From contig WBMZ01012212.1 in assembly GCA_013400975.1 (NCBI GenBank), positions 124,001-188,000 of the forward strand: a DNA stretch of 64,000 nucleotides, given 5' to 3'. The position numbers and the translations under genes were made by a program. The DNA comes from Atrichornis clamosus (Eukaryota; Chordata; Aves; Passeriformes; Menuridae). Below are positions 61,766 through 64,000 of the stretch, piece by piece. The notes below the pieces were generated by a model. The model was not told the DNA's origin, ran no database searches, and saw nothing but the letters and a program-made list of their open reading frames with translations. Positions within the stretch are counted from its first letter, which is position 1, and the number at the start of each line of letters is the position of its first letter.

Positions 61766-64000
61766 CTTTCCTCTCTTTTTAGTGGACTATGCAGAGAAAT
61801 GTTTGTTTCTTTATGTATTTATTATCTACTTAGTCCTAATAGAGGTTAATCTGTTGATTTTCTTTTCCTGGCTTCATAGATATTTTAGGCGTTCTTTTGG
61901 TGGAAGTAAGTTTTTCTGTCAATATGTGTATATCACTGAGAGCATTGGAATACTTATTATTCAACATCTTAGTTACTTCTTAGGAACCTGGACAAAGAAA
62001 CTCCTGCACGCCGTAAAGCTATTTTACTTCAGAACACTATAGCATATAAAGTAAAAGACATACTAAGAGGCTATCTGGACCTCTGGGAAGTAACAAAGTC
62101 TAGTGTAAGACTCTCTTTGCAGTGCATGTGGAGACTTAATCAGTTCAGACAAAGAATTTAAAATAACAAGAAGGCAGGAGGGCAACCTGCTGTTAAGCAA
62201 TAAAGAAGTGCTGAAGAATTGGGTGTGTCTAAAGTCCCCTTCTCTATGTGATTTAGATGATGTTCTCACTATTGTAGAAAAATAATTTTGTTATTTAACC
62301 CCGTATCTACTAATATTGTCTGCTCCACTACGCAGCTATGATAGCACCAAGAAGGTGTCCACAAAAATGGGCTCAAATTGACTACAGAAGGGCCAGGTAG
62401 ATGAGTGAGAGAAATTCACTGACCCCTAAAATATCCCTGCTCTAGCTTTCCTATCTCTACTGGTTCCTCCCAACTTCACACAACTTCCATCAGACCAAAA
62501 GTTAAAAATTATGTGTAAATTAATTAGTGTTCTGTTGCTGTTACAATACTTGATCTTGCTGCAAAGCAAAGAGACTGAAAATGTTACCATCCTTGGGAAG
62601 CCACAATCATTTTTACTGACTTTCCAGAGCAGCTTGCTCTGACTGATACTTGTAGCAATTTGTTTCTTGAAGGACTAGAACTAATCTTTGTTATGTCCTT
62701 GAAGGTGTTGCCTTACACAAATCTGTAGATGAATGTGAATACAAAACACTTTCATGCTGAAGCTCTGACATTCTGATGAAACTTTCACAGATTCACTGCA
62801 TCATAAACACCACAACAAGTAGCAGGACTCCTTACAGGTAACAGAGTAGGTGGAGAAAGATCCTGGAACTGAAGGAAGTCCATAACTAGGCCATCAGCAA
62901 AATTCCTTACTTTCATTCTAGTCACATACTCTAAGATGAAGGCTACATAAAGGAGTATTCTCATCCTTTCAGCTCACAAATTTTGAATTCCTTTCTGCAC
63001 TGAACCCAAAGTTTAAAGAAACCCACATGAGAACTGCATGTTTAGAAGGGATCGTTTCATGATGAGTACTGTTTCCCTTAGGGAAGTGTTGAACAGACAA
63101 TCCTTTAAGAAAACAAAAGGATACATGACCTGGAACTTCTGCACCTGTATAAGTGCTGAATCTAACAGCATGTAAAATCTGTTGGCTCAGACTAAAAGCA
63201 GAAAAAAAGTTGTTTAAACGTCTTACCTGTTATAACGATCCTCTCAAAAGAAACATCTGGATGAGGGATCAGGATCAGAAACAGAGTAATTGAGGTATAA
63301 GATAAACATTGAGCTGCTTGACTTACAAAACTGAAGTGCTTGAGAACTTTAAAACTGTGAAAAGAAAGTCATGTAAAGGTACAATTTTAGACCATTGTTC
63401 TTGACTAAGATACTGAACTTCAGTGCAAGTCCCAATTTAGCTACCTGCCTTCTTTTTAAATGTTTAAAACCCTAGAACTATTTCTTGTGTTATAATGTGC
63501 TATGGTGATTACATGCTCCTTAGAAGAAAAGCATTTATGTTAATGGGAAGAAAATTGTTCATTTCATTACACCTTCTCTGCAACTTTCAGCTGACGTGTT
63601 ACAACAAGCCAAGGACAATTTTCATTACTGAAAAAACACCCCACAGATAATAATCTCATTCTTCTCTCACCCACTTTTGTGAACTGGCTACAGGAAGCAG
63701 CAGTGTTCTGCACAGCAAAGTTCAGAATTGGCAAAAGCTATTGTCAGCTCTGTCTGCACCTTTAGGTGAATTATCAGCCAGGTGTTGTGTTTGTTTACTT
63801 TGTGTCAAAGTTCTTGCAAATGTGGAGCAAGTTACCTTTACATCTCTTTCATAAACCACAGTTTCATTTAAAGCGAATTAGTATTTTCTTTCAGTAGATT
63901 CTGTTTTTGGTTTTGTAATAGCTTCCAGAGGAGAAAAATAAAAAGCAAGTGCTAGAGGGATCCATTACTGCTATGTAACATTAATGATTCTAATTGCAAT
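61766..64000. other. Unassigned A+T-rich DNA to the window end
   Basis: Nothing identifiable. Frames are short (at most 86 codons, plus 61782-62042) and unrecognised. No repeat family is recognised. Confidence 0.65.

Noticed and set aside
61652..61849. Open frame with repeated FYSIL/FCSVL units
   Set aside because: It arises from translation of the pentanucleotide array; the repeat and not a protein explains the pattern.

Overview
The window reads as nuclear DNA from a bird. The evidence is four CR1 LINE fragments of the kind that dominates avian genomes (3943-4500, 21165-21247, 26996-28232, 42114-42565) and one 502-bp LTR with ends matching a widespread avian endogenous-retrovirus family (48387-48888). 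The background is A+T-rich and CpG-poor, with no prokaryotic gene organisation. The LTR family suggests Neoaves, possibly a passerine, but that is inference.

No complete gene is visible. The open frames are short, overlap on both strands and show no recognisable protein family, apart from frames that belong to decayed retrotransposons. The window is best read as a gene desert or the inside of very long introns. The one piece of sequence with credible coding character is a short minus-strand candidate exon at 17506-17628. It holds a 20-residue hydrophobic segment and ends in a consensus splice donor. I do not recognise the protein.

Layout. 1-9 kb: A+T-rich DNA with a CR1 fragment, a MIR-like ancient SINE relic (7060-7225) and an LTR-like block (8782-9145). 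10.7-11.6 kb: a stretch resembling a conserved non-coding element, followed by the most CpG-rich patch I noticed. 11.6-26.8 kb: mostly featureless, with the candidate exon, microsatellites, a CR1 tail and a 32-bp tandem duplication. 26.8-28.2 kb: a cluster of a possible LTR relic and the longest CR1, whose reverse-transcriptase active site is mutated. 28-42 kb: unique A+T-rich DNA with weak MIR-like traces. 42-49 kb: a CR1, a pyrimidine tract, a diverged 54-bp tandem duplication and the solo LTR. 52.4-52.9 kb: homeodomain-type A+T motifs typical of an enhancer-like conserved element. 53.7-54.1 kb: a relic of an L2-like LINE reverse transcriptase. 54-64 kb: microsatellites, including a pentanucleotide array with two homogeneous halves, and otherwise unassigned DNA.

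There is no operon, CRISPR array, rRNA or tRNA that I can support, and no convincing new biological system. The items most worth testing are the candidate transmembrane exon, the possible regulatory elements, and the ancient SINE/LINE relics.
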